Assembly: GCA_023665325.1 (NCBI GenBank)
Contig: JAMPED010000002.1
Span: 62,001-126,000 of the forward strand
Origin: Acetobacter sp.
Lineage (GTDB): Bacteria > Pseudomonadota > Alphaproteobacteria > RF32 > CAG-239
Length of the DNA stretch: 64,000 bases
Direction: 5' to 3'
Of this stretch, positions 16,831 through 24,729 are shown piece after piece. The position numbers and the translations under genes are program-made. The first letter of the stretch is position 1, and each line of letters opens with the position of its first letter. The notes beneath the pieces are model-generated. The model was given only the letters and a program-made list of their open reading frames with translations. It did not search any database and had not been told where the DNA came from.

Positions 16831-17426
16831 AATCTTATCGGTACTCCGTCTTTTAATACTCTTACAGCCGCATAATCTGCGTCTTGTAATACGTCTCGCT
16901 GTACATCAAATGACAGCTGCTCTCCGCTCTTAAACTCTATTATAATACACATAACCCTTGTTTGATTAAACATCGGGTTATATTCCTTACACAATTCTAT
17001 CGAATTATTCTCATAGTCAAACAATGTTACTCTGGTTATTTCATCGCCCCAGTATAAATTCGGAGCGTGACTTGTTATAAAATACGCATCTGATTGCTTA
17101 TTGATATCTAACTCAAACCGCAATATAGTATTCTGACATTGCAATACAATGTTCTTATAGCGAATATTTCCGTCTCTCCATACTCCAACTACTGGGAGCA
17201 TCTCGGTCTTAATTAACTTTCCAAAGCCTTCGCTCTTATCGACTGTCTTAGCGTCGTCTGCTGTAACGACGCGTAAAATCTCTTGCAATAAATTATCGTT
17301 ATCTCTTTCGATTATTTCGATATACGAAATAGCATCCCTCGCCGCTTGACGTAGATTGTCATTCAGAATTTCATTGTCTGCTATCAGCTTTATTAAATTT
17401 TGTTTTACATCTACTCCGATTAGCAT
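16827..17426 (-). CDS. Tandem paralog 2: coiled-coil plus beta domain
   Basis: 199 aa from ATG at 17426, chosen over an upstream TTG because GAAGGAAAG precedes it. GVDVKQNLIKL...ARDAISYIEIIERDNDNLL is the family N-terminus, followed by a beta-rich domain ending RVLKDGVPIRL. Confidence 0.7.
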   Translation of the reverse strand: MLIGVDVKQNLIKLIADNEILNDNLRQAARDAISYIEIIERDNDNLLQEILRVVTADDAKTVDKSEGFGKLIKTEMLPVVGVWRDGNIRYKNIVLQCQNTILRFELDINKQSDAYFITSHAPNLYWGDEITRVTLFDYENNSIELCKEYNPMFNQTRVMCIIIEFKSGEQLSFDVQRDVLQDADYAAVRVLKDGVPIRL

Positions 17427-17430
17427 AACT

Positions 17431-18012
17431 TTACTTTCCTTCAAATACTAGCTTCCTATCAATGCTCAAACGCATTGTTCCTTTGCGTTGCCAAACTGGT
17501 TCTACTGGGTCTGTTAATTCTATTACCAACTCAGTGTTATCTGTAAAACGGACTATCATCTTTTCTACTGTCGATTTATCAAATGCTTCGTGCTGCGTCA
17601 TATTATTTATGCACGCCCTCCCCATAGCATCTTTGAATATAAATCCTTCTACTTCTTTACCTACGAAGTCCGTCAAGTTAGCTCTTGTTCTCAGTCTGAC
17701 ATATGGCGTTCTCTTCTCTATGAGTGAAATCGCTATTCTATGCTTCGTCGTCTTTATGACATACTTTATAATGCCCGTCGAGTTTCCATTTATATCTAAT
17801 TCGTCTTTCCAGTCTATATCTTCTACAAAGCCGTAGTACTGCTGTCTCACTGGTTCATCGGGTTGCATAAGTTGATTAAACAACTCGTCATTCTGTTTTT
17901 CAAGTTGCTCTATATAAGCAAGCGAAATGGAAGCCAGCCGCACAATTTCCTCGTTACTCGAACTGACTTTCACTCCTTGTAATATCTGTTTTACTTCAAT
18001 TCCGTTTAACAA
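17431..18012 (-). CDS. Tandem paralog 1: coiled-coil plus beta domain
   Basis: 193 aa, TTG start after AAGAGG. GIEVKQILQG...SISLAYIEQLEKQNDEL, then YYGFVEDIDW and IVRFTDNTELVIELTD, both aligned with the downstream copies. First gene after its class A promoter. Confidence 0.7.
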   Translation of the reverse strand: MLNGIEVKQILQGVKVSSSNEEIVRLASISLAYIEQLEKQNDELFNQLMQPDEPVRQQYYGFVEDIDWKDELDINGNSTGIIKYVIKTTKHRIAISLIEKRTPYVRLRTRANLTDFVGKEVEGFIFKDAMGRACINNMTQHEAFDKSTVEKMIVRFTDNTELVIELTDPVEPVWQRKGTMRLSIDRKLVFEGK

Positions 18013-18052
18013 AACTTATGAACCTCTTCGTACTTATCTTAGTACATCTACA

Positions 18053-18086
18053 AGTATAAAATAAAAGCCGCTGTCAATGCTGCGGC
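18053..18086 (-). promoter_or_regulatory. Class A promoter inside a terminator
   Basis: GCCGCA, 22 nt, TATACT. The box is the 5' arm of the terminator stem at 18062-18091. Drives the paralog block. Confidence 0.7.
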
Positions 18087-18091
18087 TTTTT
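18062..18091. terminator. Bidirectional terminator hairpin
   Basis: AAAAGCCGC stem, 10-nt loop, GCGGCTTTT; T-rich on both sides. Confidence 0.75.
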
Positions 18092-18120
18092 CTAAATCTA
18101 TAACTATGATTATCCTTTCA

Positions 18121-18474
18121 CTAAATAAACTGATTAGCTCTTTCAATGAGTGCACGCACTGCATCAGACTCTGAACCTTCTTTTGACATCGTATCTTCAA
18201 TAACGCTGTCTCGATAAATTCCATCATCTATCTTCGCTGTATAAAGCTCGATATACTCTTTTAACGTCGTTGCTTGTACTACCTCGAAATCTTTTACAGT
18301 ATGAAAAGTCTCCTTTCCGTCTTTGTCCGTAAGCACAAACAGCGTCGAATTATCTGCTACTTGCGCTTTTACTCTTCTTACTTTGTCTCTATGCTCGTTT
18401 GCATAAGCTGACGCAACATAGTGTGTAAGAACCTGCTTAAATTCTTTCTGTGATATTGAATTATTATCTAACAT
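18121..18474 (-). CDS. Hypothetical protein
   Basis: 117 aa from ATG at 18474 with GGAGG 7 nt upstream. Alpha/beta; contains STLFVLTDKDGKETFHTVKD. No family recognised. Confidence 0.65.
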   Translation of the reverse strand: MLDNNSISQKEFKQVLTHYVASAYANEHRDKVRRVKAQVADNSTLFVLTDKDGKETFHTVKDFEVVQATTLKEYIELYTAKIDDGIYRDSVIEDTMSKEGSESDAVRALIERANQFI

Positions 18475-18491
18475 ATAAATATCCTCCACAA

Positions 18492-18602
18492 TCAGTAGTA
18501 TGACAATTCAGTATCTTTGCAGAACTTAAATCGGTTGGTCAATCTAAGATAACTTTTGTAGCTTTTTATAGCTTGTGGCTTGTTAACTAGCATTTGTAGC
18601 AT
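18492..18602 (-). CDS. Candidate small basic peptide
   Basis: 36 aa, Lys/Arg/Tyr-rich. It closes just before the SD of the next gene, as coupled phage genes do, but no SD precedes its own ATG; a TATACAT lies some 25 nt upstream. The rest of 18489-18705 shows no other frame. Confidence 0.3.
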   Translation of the reverse strand: MLQMLVNKPQAIKSYKSYLRLTNRFKFCKDTELSYY

Positions 18603-18704
18603 CAACGAAACTACATAGTTTTATGTATAAAATTTATTTTGCTTCTCTACAATCAGACACTAATCTCTATGTACTTTTTATCTCTACTGTGTCGCTTGCA
18701 AGCC

Positions 18705-19271
18705 CTATTGCTTATCTAATAACTCTGTATAGAGCTCTTTATATACATTGCATCTTTCTTGCAACTTTAATACTTGAAGTTCAAGCTGCTTTATTTCTTC
18801 ACTTGATTTTTCGTTCCTTACTTCCTCTTCTTTCTTTTCTTGCATCGGTTCCACAGCTTCTCTTTCTTGTGGTCTTATTTTATTCAATCCTAACTGAACA
18901 CATAATGCTGCTTCTATTTTCTGCATCAAGTCATCTGGCACTTCGCCTAAATAATTTCCTATTCTTGATTTTGCTGCTTGTTGTACTGTTTCGCATAAAA
19001 TCGTTCCGTATATCGGCAATCCTGCGTCTTTCGGAATCTCTACGTGCTGTAACATAGGACGCTTGTCTCTCGTTGTCACGCATACGACAGTTATAAATTC
19101 TGCAGAACGCGTACAACTTTCACACGATACAATTACTACTGGTCTGCCGCCTTCCATTTCAACACCTGTTGTTTCGTGCGGTATCAAATAGTAAATCTCG
19201 CCTCTATGCATAATTCTGGCGCTTGAAATCGTTTGCCCTTTCTCTTTCATAATCTCGCCGATTGTTGCCAT
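18705..19271 (-). CDS. MazF/PemK-like protein with C-terminal coiled coil
   Basis: 188 aa. RGEIYYLIP at 23-31, GGRPVVIVS at 41-49, VCVTTRDK at 63-70, HVEIPKDAGL and the closing helix with ALCVQLGL follow the MazF/PemK fold order, including the conserved Arg and Thr of the RNase site. MazF enzymes cut RNA at short sequences. After residue 135 there is an added Glu/Lys-rich coiled coil absent from normal 115-aa MazF. No antitoxin gene is adjacent. It could be an active RNase that attacks host RNA, or a non-toxic derivative. Confidence 0.8.
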   Translation of the reverse strand: MATIGEIMKEKGQTISSARIMHRGEIYYLIPHETTGVEMEGGRPVVIVSCESCTRSAEFITVVCVTTRDKRPMLQHVEIPKDAGLPIYGTILCETVQQAAKSRIGNYLGEVPDDLMQKIEAALCVQLGLNKIRPQEREAVEPMQEKKEEEVRNEKSSEEIKQLELQVLKLQERCNVYKELYTELLDKQ

Positions 19272-19306
19272 ACTGAATACATCTCCTACAACTTTTGTAC
19301 AGCAAG

Positions 19307-19340
19307 ATTATATAATAAAACCGCAGCTATTTGCTGCGGC
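19307..19340 (-). promoter_or_regulatory. Class A promoter inside a terminator
   Basis: GCCGCA, 22 nt, TATAAT; drives the MazF-like gene. Confidence 0.7.
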
Positions 19341-19343
19341 TTA
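19318..19343 (-). terminator. Terminator of fibre-like gene C
   Basis: AAGCCGCAGC/GCTGCGGTTTT hairpin with a T run. Confidence 0.75.
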
Positions 19344-19357
19344 AATGCTTTTTTACT

Positions 19358-19874
19358 TTAATAAACTCCAGCTAACGTGTACGGCTGAACACCTGTTATA
19401 GTCTGCCATCTTGTATTCCCGTAATATGGTGTTATCGTCAGCGTGTTGTCTGAAATTAAACTACCTGACGTCGGCATAAAATCAAGTGGCATTCCAATTA
19501 CTTTACAATCATATGTCTCATTATAATTTGAATAACCTGACGTACCAACAATCCACAAGAACGAAGCAGTTAATTGTGATGACGTGCCATTGCTGGACTC
19601 TGTATAACTAACGACAATTTTGAAAATCCCCGAACCACCGTATAATCGAAGCTGGTTACTGTTATTATAATTCCACGAGTAAGCGTGACTAGCAACAGCT
19701 TCCCACTGTCCGAGAATTATCTCCCCCCCCAGCGCGAGAAACAATGCTATTACAAGAAAGAGTATAACAAGATATATCACGGTCACAAGAAATAGAATAG
19801 CAATCTACTCTTCCGGGGCAAGAAATAGAAGAACAAATTACAGAGCTAAATTCGGAGCTTTTATTTCCTTTCAT
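19358..19874 (-). CDS. Fibre-like protein C, frame broken at a G8 tract (putative phase-variable)
   Basis: ATG at 19874 (SD AAGGAG) gives MKGNKSSEFSSVICSSISC, followed by Ser/Cys/Ile repeats (CYSISCDRDISC...) typical of a stacked beta-strand shaft, to RAGGG at eight G. It then stops at 19689 after 61 aa. The continuing frame (EIILGQWEAVASHAYSW through QPYTLAGVY) is a 120-residue Ser/Tyr/Asn-rich domain. Seven or ten G would fuse them into about 170 aa. The three paralogs share the N-terminus but not the tip domain, as expected for modular fibres. Confidence 0.7.
19723..19730. repeat. Homopolymer C8/G8 tract
   Basis: Eight C on the + strand at the frame junction of fibre-like gene C. Confidence 0.9.
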
Positions 19875-19931
19875 TTATACCAATCTCCTTGTTGAATACA
19901 TTCAGTATTGCAACAAGTTAATTTACTTCTA

Positions 19932-20285
19932 TTACCAAAAGCTACTTCTTTGTAATTCAAAGCCTGCTGCTTTTGCGAGTTCTCTTTGTATCTTCCATAT
20001 TAACTGCGCGTCTGCGTACTGGTCAGCTCGTAAATAGCCCGTCTCTGTTATCGGTACAAGATAACTGCCTACGCCAAAACCATCATCTTCTTTATCTACT
20101 ACTTGACGTATTTTATCATATTCTTTGGCACTCTTCTTATTATCACATTCGTGCGGATACTTATTGCAACAATCGCATCTATATAGTCCGTCTTCTGCTA
20201 TATGAATATCGGCAAGCCTACTCCAATATATCCTCGTAAAATCGAACTTGAAGTAGTCCCTATATACATTCCAGTTTCTTTTCAT
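19932..20285 (-). CDS. Hypothetical protein with Cys-rich motif
   Basis: 117 aa starting MKRNWNVYRDYFKF at 20285, whose ATG overlaps the TGA of the membrane gene upstream. A longer in-frame extension would run over that gene and is rejected. CDCCNKYPHEC could bind zinc. Confidence 0.65.
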   Translation of the reverse strand: MKRNWNVYRDYFKFDFTRIYWSRLADIHIAEDGLYRCDCCNKYPHECDNKKSAKEYDKIRQVVDKEDDGFGVGSYLVPITETGYLRADQYADAQLIWKIQRELAKAAGFELQRSSFW

Positions 20286-20455
20286 AGCTTCCACGCATCG
20301 TGTGACCAATAAAGACAAAGAGCTATTATCTCTATCACTAAACCTACTACCATACATATTACTGCTGGCACTATATATTGCAACGGGAATAATACAATTG
20401 CGACAATAAGCGGTATAATTCCTATCAACGCCGGCAATATCCATTTTCCGTTCAT
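20282..20455 (-). CDS. Small two-span membrane protein
   Basis: 57 aa. MNGKWILPALIGIIPLIVAI and a second hydrophobic span (VPAVICMVVGLVIEIIALCL) fill nearly the whole protein. AAAGGAG 8 nt before ATG and coupling to the next gene support it. Could be a small envelope or host-membrane protein; a holin role cannot be excluded. Confidence 0.65.
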   Translation of the reverse strand: MNGKWILPALIGIIPLIVAIVLFPLQYIVPAVICMVVGLVIEIIALCLYWSHDAWKL

Positions 20456-20461
20456 TATATT

Positions 20462-20806
20462 TTACTCCTTTATCAACTTAGCGGTATGCACTGGAATTAG
20501 CGTTCCTCTTGCTCCACCATAACAATCGTCTGCCTTTATGAACAAGTATCTCGGTCTTATCTCTGTTACCCAGCCGCGAACTACTTTCTCGTGCTCGTCA
20601 ATTCCTGCAACACCGATTGTTTCAATACCCTCCACATAATCGCCGACCTTAATTTCTTCGTGTTGCAACTCTCGTATTTTATTCAAGAGCCAGCTCGGCT
20701 TTATAAGTTTCGCTTGTTCTTTTGCTTGCTTTGACAACCCTGCTTGATTATCTATACTCTTATTCCTCTCTTCTATGAGAGCTACAAGTTTATCTAAATC
20801 TGACAT
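20462..20806 (-). CDS. Hypothetical protein with SH3-like C-terminus
   Basis: 114 aa. Helical N-terminus, then IKVGDYVEGIETIGVAG and VRGWVTEIRPRYLFI, which look like a KOW/SH3-type barrel. SD AGGAG. Confidence 0.6.
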   Translation of the reverse strand: MSDLDKLVALIEERNKSIDNQAGLSKQAKEQAKLIKPSWLLNKIRELQHEEIKVGDYVEGIETIGVAGIDEHEKVVRGWVTEIRPRYLFIKADDCYGGARGTLIPVHTAKLIKE

Positions 20807-20808
20807 AC

Positions 20809-21216
20809 CTATACTCCTAAATTGAATTTGAACGCTTCATTTGTGTATCTATTAGCGAATACGACTGCTACCTCGTCGCCGCCTAAATCGTATTGCTCTA
20901 TGACGCGGTCAATCACGCAAGTTGGCAATTCAGTCGGCAGCGTTAGTACAACGTGCTGTTCTTTTGCATCCCATTCTACTGTACCGTGCGGGAAATACTT
21001 ATGGCTAACCCTAAATAGCTCGTCTTTGTATGCGAGTACAGCACAATTCTTTTTCCAGTACTCTTCTTGCGTCGGAATGGTTTTTTCTGCTAACACATTG
21101 CCGTCATTGTCTACTTTATACAAGCAAGTGATTAAGCCGTAATTCTTTTGCTTTATATCTTCTACTGTTTTTGCAATTACCCAAAAGTAGCCGACATCGT
21201 GCTCATACTTCTCCAT
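20809..21216 (-). CDS. Hypothetical protein
   Basis: 135 aa. YFWVIAKTVEDIKQKNYGLI and a beta-rich rest; no recognised domain. Overlaps 21203-21550 by 14 nt. Confidence 0.65.
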   Translation of the reverse strand: MEKYEHDVGYFWVIAKTVEDIKQKNYGLITCLYKVDNDGNVLAEKTIPTQEEYWKKNCAVLAYKDELFRVSHKYFPHGTVEWDAKEQHVVLTLPTELPTCVIDRVIEQYDLGGDEVAVVFANRYTNEAFKFNLGV

Positions 21217-21550
21217 TTATCTTAACTCCGTACTTATCGCATATATCTCTAAAAGACTTTTCAGACATTCTGACTTCGCCTTCTGGCTGATTGCCCCACC
21301 AAATCTTATCCCGTACTTCTTTGAGCACATCCTGCTTTGCTTTTTGTATACTGCTTTTTGCAGTCTTCGAAGCCTCGGAACAAACCTCGTCACGAAACGC
21401 GACCTGCTCTTTCAATAACTTAATCTGGTCATCCTGCAACTTTACTCTATCTTCTAGCCCTTGAATATAGCCAAGAGCAAGCGACGCAATATTCGACGTT
21501 GTGGTTGGTTCTTCCGTAATCAAAGTACTCAATACTTTCTTTACATCCAT
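21203..21550 (-). CDS. Coiled-coil protein related to the tandem paralogs
   Basis: 115 aa. MDVKKVLSTLI...ASLALGYIQGLEDRV repeats the N-terminal module of the 15.5-18.0 kb family but is followed by a longer coiled coil and no beta domain. SD GAAAGGAAG. Confidence 0.65.
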   Translation of the reverse strand: MDVKKVLSTLITEEPTTTSNIASLALGYIQGLEDRVKLQDDQIKLLKEQVAFRDEVCSEASKTAKSSIQKAKQDVLKEVRDKIWWGNQPEGEVRMSEKSFRDICDKYGVKINGEV

Positions 21551-21871
21551 TTATTTGTTTCTTCCTTTCAATGCTTTTATAAAAGCGAATGCTTCTTCTC
21601 TTACTTCCTCTACTGTCCAATCTTTACCTTGCGGGTTCATCGGCGTTTTATCGCAACAATGAGCGTAATCCCAGCCGAAGTACAACTCTTCGCTTATATC
21701 ATCATTCTCACTGAATACAATCAACTGTCTCAAGCTGCCGTAAAATGTGATACCGCCGTGAACAAGATACTCCTCTTCGCAAAGTTCGTGCTTCTGGAGC
21801 CCTTTACTCTGCACATAACAGCAAAAGCTCATTCCTGTATGCACGATATAGTACTGATACCCTTCGTGCAC
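21551..21871 (-). CDS. Conserved phage hypothetical protein, uncertain start
   Basis: 106 aa. EYLVHGGITFYG and YFGWDYAHCCD form the VHGGxTY...GWDxAHxxD signature of a phage family of unknown function. The GTG at 21871 touches the AAGGAG, poor spacing. The same frame extends upstream through a TAA to a GTG with a good SD (MNNINIPAPRVE-stop), so the true start, or a nonsense mutation, is unresolved. Confidence 0.65.
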   Translation of the reverse strand: MHEGYQYYIVHTGMSFCCYVQSKGLQKHELCEEEYLVHGGITFYGSLRQLIVFSENDDISEELYFGWDYAHCCDKTPMNPQGKDWTVEEVREEAFAFIKALKGRNK

Positions 21872-21908
21872 TCCTTATTCTACTACTCTTGGTGCTGGAA
21901 TGTTAATA

Positions 21909-22397
21909 TTATTCACAATAATCCATCTCCTTTTCTTGAGAATATAAAACGACGTGTGGCAATTCTAACAGCATATCTACTTCGTTTACTTCTAATAATT
22001 CTTTTACTAATTGTTTCTTGTTTACTATAAATACTGACACTATGTCTCCGTACTTAAAAAGAGCATCTATTCTGTTGCGAGTTCGTATCTTTGCATCTGA
22101 TACAAAAAACGCACCGTCCTTCGTAGCTGCAACAAATAAACAATCTTTATCTCTTTCTGCAGCGTGTAATCTAGCGCGTATCTTTGACTCTCTGAACTCT
22201 TGTGATACTTTACTTAACTCAACTAAATCTTCTGCTAAATAGCCAAGTATTATTTTATCTACTTCGACAAGCGATGCTACTTCCAGCCCGTTCGGAAATC
22301 TGCTTTCGTTCTTTTGTCGCAACCAATCACCAAACATCCCGACGATATTCGACGAAGTGTCTAATACGATTGTACTTGACGAAAGGTGGTCAATCAT
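21909..22397 (-). CDS. Hypothetical protein
   Basis: 162 aa alpha/beta protein with FVAATKDGAFFVSDAKIRTR; SD GAGG. No recognised family. Confidence 0.65.
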   Translation of the reverse strand: MIDHLSSSTIVLDTSSNIVGMFGDWLRQKNESRFPNGLEVASLVEVDKIILGYLAEDLVELSKVSQEFRESKIRARLHAAERDKDCLFVAATKDGAFFVSDAKIRTRNRIDALFKYGDIVSVFIVNKKQLVKELLEVNEVDMLLELPHVVLYSQEKEMDYCE

Positions 22398-22703
22398 TTA
22401 TTTCATATCCTCTATCTCTCTGTACTCATTGTCTTGTTTTGTTTCAAAGTTATCGACGAGAACTCTCCCTGTATCTATATTCTTCATAAAGTACAACTCT
22501 TTATCGGAATCGTTGCACTCTTCTTCTACTGCAACAATCAAATCTACTTCGTGAGCTTTACAAAGCTCGTCTCTGTTGCTGTCATCGACACCCCAACCGT
22601 GTCTATCAATCACTTTGATAAGAGCTTCTTTGTCGTCCTTAGCTTGAAATATATCTCTGAATACTTCTTGCTCTTCGTTTTTATAAATTACTTCGTAGTT
22701 CAT
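22398..22703 (-). CDS. Hypothetical protein
   Basis: 101 aa. MNYEVIYKNEEQEVFRDIFQ and a DNRDELCKAHE-type centre; looks like a small alpha/beta domain repeated loosely. SD AGAAGGG. Confidence 0.65.
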   Translation of the reverse strand: MNYEVIYKNEEQEVFRDIFQAKDDKEALIKVIDRHGWGVDDSNRDELCKAHEVDLIVAVEEECNDSDKELYFMKNIDTGRVLVDNFETKQDNEYREIEDMK

Positions 22704-22704
22704 T

Positions 22705-23076
22705 TTATGCCCTTCTTGCTATTCTTATTTCTTCTTTCTGTAACTTGCGCGTTTCTCGTTCTATCGCTTTATCTATCTTCTCATCGAGCTCTTTCGTAAA
22801 TACTTCGAGAACTGCGTCAAGTCCTTTGCGCCAAACAGTCTTCAATATATCTACTGCTACAACAGCGTGAGTAGAACAATGTTCTGTTGTTACTTCCGCA
22901 AAAGCGACAATGCGAGCTTGTTGCTTTGCTGTCTCTTGTGGCAAAATAACTATCGTATACGAGTTGTCCGCACTGAGTTTTCGCTGAACACAACGCTCCC
23001 TTAACTCTTTATCGAATATGGGAGTTATATCTCTCCTCGTCATTTCATTGAGCATCTGCTGCGACGTTAATTCCAC
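22705..23076 (-). CDS. Hypothetical protein
   Basis: 123 aa, GTG start with AGGAG. Beta strands in the middle (YTIVILPQETAKQQARIVAF) and a basic coiled coil at the C-terminus. Confidence 0.65.
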   Translation of the reverse strand: MELTSQQMLNEMTRRDITPIFDKELRERCVQRKLSADNSYTIVILPQETAKQQARIVAFAEVTTEHCSTHAVVAVDILKTVWRKGLDAVLEVFTKELDEKIDKAIERETRKLQKEEIRIARRA

Positions 23077-23078
23077 GC

Positions 23079-23273
23079 TTACTTTTCTCCTACAAGAACT
23101 TGAATAAATTCCGAAAGACTCTTTATCTCTTTCGTTATCTTTTCTGCCGCTTTTGGCTCCATTTCTACATCGCCGTCTTTATAAGAGCTAGCGGCCCAAA
23201 GTAACTCGTCCATACGTTTTATACAAAGAGACGCTTTCTCCTGAGCAGCGGCTTTACGCTTATTTCTTGCCAC
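23079..23273 (-). CDS. Small helical protein
   Basis: 64 aa from GTG at 23273 (AGGAG 9 nt upstream). Basic N-terminus ARNKRKAAAQEKAS, amphipathic helices. Overlaps the stop region of the next upstream gene. Confidence 0.6.
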   Translation of the reverse strand: MARNKRKAAAQEKASLCIKRMDELLWAASSYKDGDVEMEPKAAEKITKEIKSLSEFIQVLVGEK

Positions 23274-23448
23274 TATTAGCTTCTCCTGCAATCATTGCCC
23301 TTATAGCAAATTGACAACGCGAGCCGTCTTCCTTACAACCTTTACAATACTTTAAGCCGCAACACTGGTCTGGGTTTATACAAACAAGACCGCTCTCTAA
23401 ATTATCGTTGTTGTTATCTGCATTTCCTTCAAAAAGTACATTTGGCAT
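23260..23448 (-). CDS. Cys-rich small protein
   Basis: 62 aa. CINPDQCCGLKYCKGCKEDG contains five cysteines that could bind zinc. GAGGAGG before ATG; first gene after a class A promoter. Confidence 0.6.
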   Translation of the reverse strand: MPNVLFEGNADNNNDNLESGLVCINPDQCCGLKYCKGCKEDGSRCQFAIRAMIAGEANSGKK

Positions 23449-23476
23449 AATATGTACCTCCTCTTTGTGTACTGAT

Positions 23477-23509
23477 AGTATAAAATAAAAGCCGCAGACT
23501 TGCTGCGGC
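23477..23509 (-). promoter_or_regulatory. Class A promoter inside a terminator
   Basis: GCCGCA, 21 nt, TATACT. Confidence 0.7.
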
Positions 23510-23513
23510 TTTA
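23487..23513 (-). terminator. Terminator hairpin
   Basis: AAAGCCGCAG/CTGCGGCTTTT followed by ATTTT; ends 23529-23825. Confidence 0.75.
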
Positions 23514-23528
23514 CCGTGTATTATTCTT

Positions 23529-23825
23529 TTACCATTGCCCTACGTGAGCAATATCGACTCCGCAGTAACAACCGTTCTCCATATACTGTGCCACTAGCAC
23601 GCAATGAACATATACCTCGTCGTAGCAACAGCCGCCATCTTTACCAACCTCGGCAAGGGTTTTCCTCGACGCCGTACAAAATATTTCGTGGTCGTCATCG
23701 TCGCGAACCGAAATATAATACTCTACGGTGCTCTTCTGTGCGTCTGGCAACGCATTAAATTCTTTTACTCCTTTATCAAATGCGTCAAAGTACTGGCTCG
23801 CGGAGTTAATTTCTTGTGCTGTCAT
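23529..23825 (-). CDS. Hypothetical protein
   Basis: 98 aa; DKGVKEFNALPDAQKSTVEY and CCYDEVYVHCVLVAQYMENG. Single-gene unit between its own promoter and terminator. Confidence 0.6.
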   Translation of the reverse strand: MTAQEINSASQYFDAFDKGVKEFNALPDAQKSTVEYYISVRDDDDHEIFCTASRKTLAEVGKDGGCCYDEVYVHCVLVAQYMENGCYCGVDIAHVGQW

Positions 23826-23854
23826 CTCTTTTACCTCTGTTGTTTTATTTACAC

Positions 23855-23891
23855 ATATATTGTAATATAAAATGCGTTTTTATGGTGCGGC
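23855..23891 (-). promoter_or_regulatory. Class A promoter
   Basis: GCCGCA, 16 nt, TATATTACAAT; drives 23529-23825. Confidence 0.65.
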
Positions 23892-24460
23892 TACTCTACT
23901 TTCTCTGCCCCATCTATAATCCTCTTGACAACATCGAGCGCTCTCGTATAAGCCATTTTCGCTGATAACGCAACTACTTGGTCTTTATCAGCTATCGGGT
24001 TCCCGCCATTCAAAAGATAGAAATTCGAATCTGCTACTATGCGTTCGAGCCGCTCTCTGATACGATAGCACACTGCTTGATAATCTATCTTGCCCATACG
24101 CCAAGTAGACGTATCAATAATATCTTCACTCAGATACTCTGGACACTCAATATAATCAGCATCGTCTGTTATTACTGGCATCGGCTTAAAATCAGACAAT
24201 ACGCAACGCTCTGTGTCTACTGCCATTACATACGCATTTTCGCCTTCTACTTTCAATAACGAAACACCCTTTGGTATCTCTACTACAAGCCAGTAATGAA
24301 TTCCGTTCAACAGCAACACATCTGGCGTATATAATTTCTGGTCCAGAAGTCGTACTTTCGCTAAATTCAACTTCTGCTTATCTCTCAGCTCTATGAAATA
24401 AAATCCGTCTTGCTTTAACGTCTCTACATTCATTTGCTGCTTTGACTTTCTTTTTGCCAT
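23891..24460 (-). CDS. Hypothetical protein
   Basis: 189 aa. A basic N-terminus (AKRKSKQQ), then a beta-rich part with DVLLLNGIHYWLVVE, and helical C-terminus. AAGGAGG before ATG. See 14692-15192 for a shared segment. Confidence 0.65.
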   Translation of the reverse strand: MAKRKSKQQMNVETLKQDGFYFIELRDKQKLNLAKVRLLDQKLYTPDVLLLNGIHYWLVVEIPKGVSLLKVEGENAYVMAVDTERCVLSDFKPMPVITDDADYIECPEYLSEDIIDTSTWRMGKIDYQAVCYRIRERLERIVADSNFYLLNGGNPIADKDQVVALSAKMAYTRALDVVKRIIDGAEKVE

Positions 24461-24481
24461 TATAACTACCCTCCTTACTTT

Positions 24482-24491
24482 TACAGTACAA
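24482..24491 (-). promoter_or_regulatory. Class B promoter-like motif
   Basis: TTGTACTGTA about 22 nt before the start at 24460, directly after a terminator. Confidence 0.5.
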
Positions 24492-24493
24492 CA

Positions 24494-24515
24494 GAAAAGA
24501 GTCTTTCGGCTCTTA
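24494..24515 (-). terminator. Terminator hairpin
   Basis: AAGAGCC-GAAA-GACTCTT followed by TTCTGTT. Confidence 0.7.
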
Positions 24516-24707
24516 CTTGTTTTCTTTGGGCATTATCCACTTTGCCTGATACATTCTGCCGCACAACGGACATCTTACATAAAATGTTCCTGGCTGTTCT
24601 TTATTTACCGGTGCAGAAAGAACCATCGTGCTTTCTACATCTATCTCGTGTACACGATTGCCGCAATACTCGCAAGTCCAACCGCCTCTTAATTTGATTT
24701 CAAGCAT
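24513..24707 (-). CDS. Zinc-ribbon small protein
   Basis: 64 aa. CEYCGNR and CPLCGRMYQ make a CxxC...CxxC zinc ribbon. AAGGAG before ATG. Confidence 0.65.
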   Translation of the reverse strand: MLEIKLRGGWTCEYCGNRVHEIDVESTMVLSAPVNKEQPGTFYVRCPLCGRMYQAKWIMPKENK

Positions 24708-24729
24708 AACACCTACTCCTTATAGCATA

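Noticed and set aside
2595..19874. A single programmed ribosomal frameshift at the poly-G tracts
   Set aside because: The three loci would need different shift directions (+1, -1, +1) and there is no common slippery heptamer with a downstream pseudoknot. Transcriptional slippage remains possible.
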